From: Bacteroidota bacterium
GTDB taxonomy: Bacteria; Bacteroidota; Bacteroidia; 2-12-FULL-35-15
Assembly (NCBI GenBank): GCA_003151815.1
Contig: PLYN01000008.1
Span: 17,231 to 81,230, forward strand
Direction: 5' to 3'
DNA: 64,000 nt
A model generated the notes under the pieces. It was not told the DNA's origin. It did not search any database and worked only from the letters and a program-made list of their open reading frames with translations. The number at the start of each line of letters is the position of its first letter. Within the stretch, counting starts at the first letter, position 1. Shown here piece after piece: positions 62,198-64,000 of the stretch. The position numbers were made by a program, and so were the translations under genes.

Positions 62198-63055
62198 ATG
62201 TCATACCAACAATATCGTCCCCAAAGTTTTAACATTCTTCCACCCGTTGTAAAAAACTTATTAATTATTAATGGTTTATTTTTTCTTGCAACGTTGGTGG
62301 TGGGCACTCAATTTGGAGTAGACCTAACGGATAAATTAGGTTTACATTATTTACTTTCTTCTGACTTTCGACCTTATCAGATCATCACCTACATGTTTAT
62401 GCATGGAAGTTTTATGCATTTATTTTTTAACATGTTTGCCTTGTGGATGTTCGGAAATACACTTGAAAATTATTGGGGACCAAAACGTTTTTTAACCTAT
62501 TATATTATCACAGGAATTGGTGCAGCGCTTTGTCATTATTCAATTGTTTATTTCCAAAATCAACCGACCATTGATTTTATAAATAACTATATAGCAAATC
62601 CTTCAATTAGTGATTTTCAAACTTTTTTAAATTCACATCAAATTAAACTTGCTTCTCAGACTGCAATTGACCATTACAATGAGTTAATTCCAACTGCCTA
62701 TAGCAATGCTATGTCAACAAACAATGTGGATGAAGCCATCCGAATTTCAGTTGAATATATGCAGATCTACAAAGCTGATTTCTTAAATGCTCCGGTAATT
62801 ATAGGGGCGTCAGGTTCAGTTTTTGGAATATTACTTGCATTTGGAATGTTGTTCCCAAACACGATGTTATATATTTATTTTGCAATACCTATAAAAGCAA
62901 AATGGTTTGTTATCCTTTATGGAGCAGCCGAATTATATTCAGGATTATCAAATAATCCGGGAGATAATGTTGCTCATTTTGCACACTTGGGTGGTATGCT
63001 TTTTGGTTTTATTTTAATTAAATACTGGCAAAAATCCGGTAAAACATTTTTGTAA
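62198..63055 (+). CDS. Rhomboid family intramembrane serine protease
   Basis: 285 aa. Six or more helices; catalytic Ser in GASGSVFG (S205) and His in FAHLGGMLFG (H263). A loop of about 75 polar residues (about 121-198), longer than in GlpG, lies between the helices before the serine. It should cleave transmembrane proteins within the membrane. A second rhomboid gene follows after 3 bp, so they are co-transcribed. Confidence 0.93.
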   Translation: MSYQQYRPQSFNILPPVVKNLLIINGLFFLATLVVGTQFGVDLTDKLGLHYLLSSDFRPYQIITYMFMHGSFMHLFFNMFALWMFGNTLENYWGPKRFLTYYIITGIGAALCHYSIVYFQNQPTIDFINNYIANPSISDFQTFLNSHQIKLASQTAIDHYNELIPTAYSNAMSTNNVDEAIRISVEYMQIYKADFLNAPVIIGASGSVFGILLAFGMLFPNTMLYIYFAIPIKAKWFVILYGAAELYSGLSNNPGDNVAHFAHLGGMLFGFILIKYWQKSGKTFL

Positions 63056-63058
63056 AAT

Positions 63059-63961
63059 ATGGCGAACCCGATCATTGAAGATATAAAATTAAAAATACGG
63101 AATGGCAATCCAATTACACGATTGATCATCATTAATGTTGCCGTTTTTTTGATCATCAGTATTTTTCACATCCTTACTTTTTTAAGCGGAGAGTTGAGTG
63201 TTTTGATAGCTATTGAAGAATTTATACAAAACAATTTATCACTTCCAATAAGTTTTACCGGAATAATATATAAACCTTGGACGCTCATCACTTATATGTT
63301 TACCCACATAGAAATCTTCCATCTTTTTTGGAACATGGTTACGTTGTATTGGTTTGGAGAAATATTATCTAATTATACATCAACAAAGAAAATAACTCCA
63401 CTTTATTTATTGGGAGGAATTGCAGGTGCTTTAATTACCATTATTCTATTTTCCATATTTCCGGTTTTTCATCCATATCTGGATATGCCGATGGTCGGAG
63501 CATCTGCAGGAGTAACGGCAATTATAATTGCTTCGGCTACTTTGGTACCCAATTATACAATGAACATGTTATTTATCGGATCTGTTAAACTAATTTATGT
63601 TGCTTTGTTTGTATTATTTATTGATGCGTTGAATGTGGCATCCTACTCTAACATTGGCGGAAATTTAGCACATCTGGGAGGTGCATTAATGGGTTATGTT
63701 TTTATCTATCAATACAAAAAAGGCAGAGATCTGTCAACCTGGATCAATCAATTTTTTGATTGGATCGCCGGCTTATTTAAAATATCATCCAAAAGCAAAT
63801 TGAAGGTAGCATATAAACGACATGTTTCGGATGAAGAATATAATTACAATAAAAAAGTCACACAACATCAAATTGATGCAATTTTAGATAAAATTTCAAG
63901 GTCGGGATATGAGAGTTTGAGTAAATCAGAAAAAGAAACTTTGTTTAAAGCCAGTAAATAA
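63059..63961 (+). CDS. Rhomboid family intramembrane serine protease (second)
   Basis: 300 aa. Catalytic Ser in VGASAGVTA (S149) and His in GGNLAHLGGALMG (H205). It lacks the large loop of its neighbour. A soluble C-terminal tail (about residues 240-300: FKISSKSKLKVAYKRHVSDE, then DAILDKISRSGYESLSKSEK) may bind substrates or partners. It begins 3 bp after the first rhomboid. Together the pair may process different membrane proteins. Confidence 0.93.
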   Translation: MANPIIEDIKLKIRNGNPITRLIIINVAVFLIISIFHILTFLSGELSVLIAIEEFIQNNLSLPISFTGIIYKPWTLITYMFTHIEIFHLFWNMVTLYWFGEILSNYTSTKKITPLYLLGGIAGALITIILFSIFPVFHPYLDMPMVGASAGVTAIIIASATLVPNYTMNMLFIGSVKLIYVALFVLFIDALNVASYSNIGGNLAHLGGALMGYVFIYQYKKGRDLSTWINQFFDWIAGLFKISSKSKLKVAYKRHVSDEEYNYNKKVTQHQIDAILDKISRSGYESLSKSEKETLFKASK

Positions 63962-64000
63962 TAATTAGTTGGAAAGGAAGTTGTTTAAAGTTGGCGTAAT

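Noticed and set aside
1..64000. tRNA or rRNA genes
   Set aside because: No cloverleaf arms or GTTCGAATC-type T-loops were recognised in the gaps; a dedicated scan would be needed to exclude divergent ones.

Overview
The window is a contiguous piece of a Bacteroidota chromosome with low G+C, most likely a free-living Flavobacteriales- or Chitinophagales-like lineage. The signs are: type IX secretion (T9SS) C-terminal sorting domains; lipoproteins with a charged stretch after the lipobox cysteine; PorT-like outer-membrane barrels; the Bacteroidota promoter box TAnnTTTG at many starts; almost no Shine-Dalgarno sequences; a CarB without its allosteric domain; and the gene order parA-parB-DUF5683-dapB-lepB. 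I saw no tRNA, rRNA, CRISPR array, prophage or transposase.

Layout. 1-4.9 kb: a minus-strand unit of ECF sigma factor, a protein with an inner-membrane helix plus a C-terminal barrel, a PKD lipoprotein and a T9SS-secreted haem/copper protein. 5-8.2 kb: carB and rpmH. 8.3-18 kb: ABC exporter, YwqK-like repeat protein, accA, ispE, LptF/G-type permease, tgt, then a glycosyltransferase-sigma-rsmG run. 18-30.5 kb: methyltransferase, amidase, two sterol-desaturase-like hydroxylases, an orphan histidine kinase, gpmI, an M20 dipeptidase and small secreted proteins. 30.5-35.3 kb: a persulfide/sulfane-sulfur cluster with its own Crp/Fnr regulator. 35.4-48.5 kb: sucC, rpmE2, cinA, mnmA, two glycosyltransferases, a metallophosphoesterase and a LuxC-like acyl-CoA reductase. 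48.6-64 kb: ferredoxin, serC, the parAB-dapB-lepB block, a Rieske protein, mutL and two rhomboid proteases.

Most genes are housekeeping. The unusual content lies between and inside them. Several families of short palindromic or periodic repeats fill the intergenic spaces. One family (CCTCACCCC followed by a CCCTCTCC/GGAGAGGG hairpin) has ten copies here; most abut stop codons, and one lies in frame inside gpmI, adding about a dozen residues to a glycolytic enzyme. An identical 18-bp sequence sits at exactly the same distance from two promoter boxes in the sulfur cluster and is probably the operator of the adjacent Crp/Fnr protein. Four genes have the TAnnTTTG box only 4-5 nt before ATG, which predicts leaderless mRNAs. 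A single lipoprotein gene between dapB and lepB is bordered by sequences resembling an integron cassette (attC-like).

All assignments come from reading the sequence and recalled family knowledge. No search or structure prediction was run.
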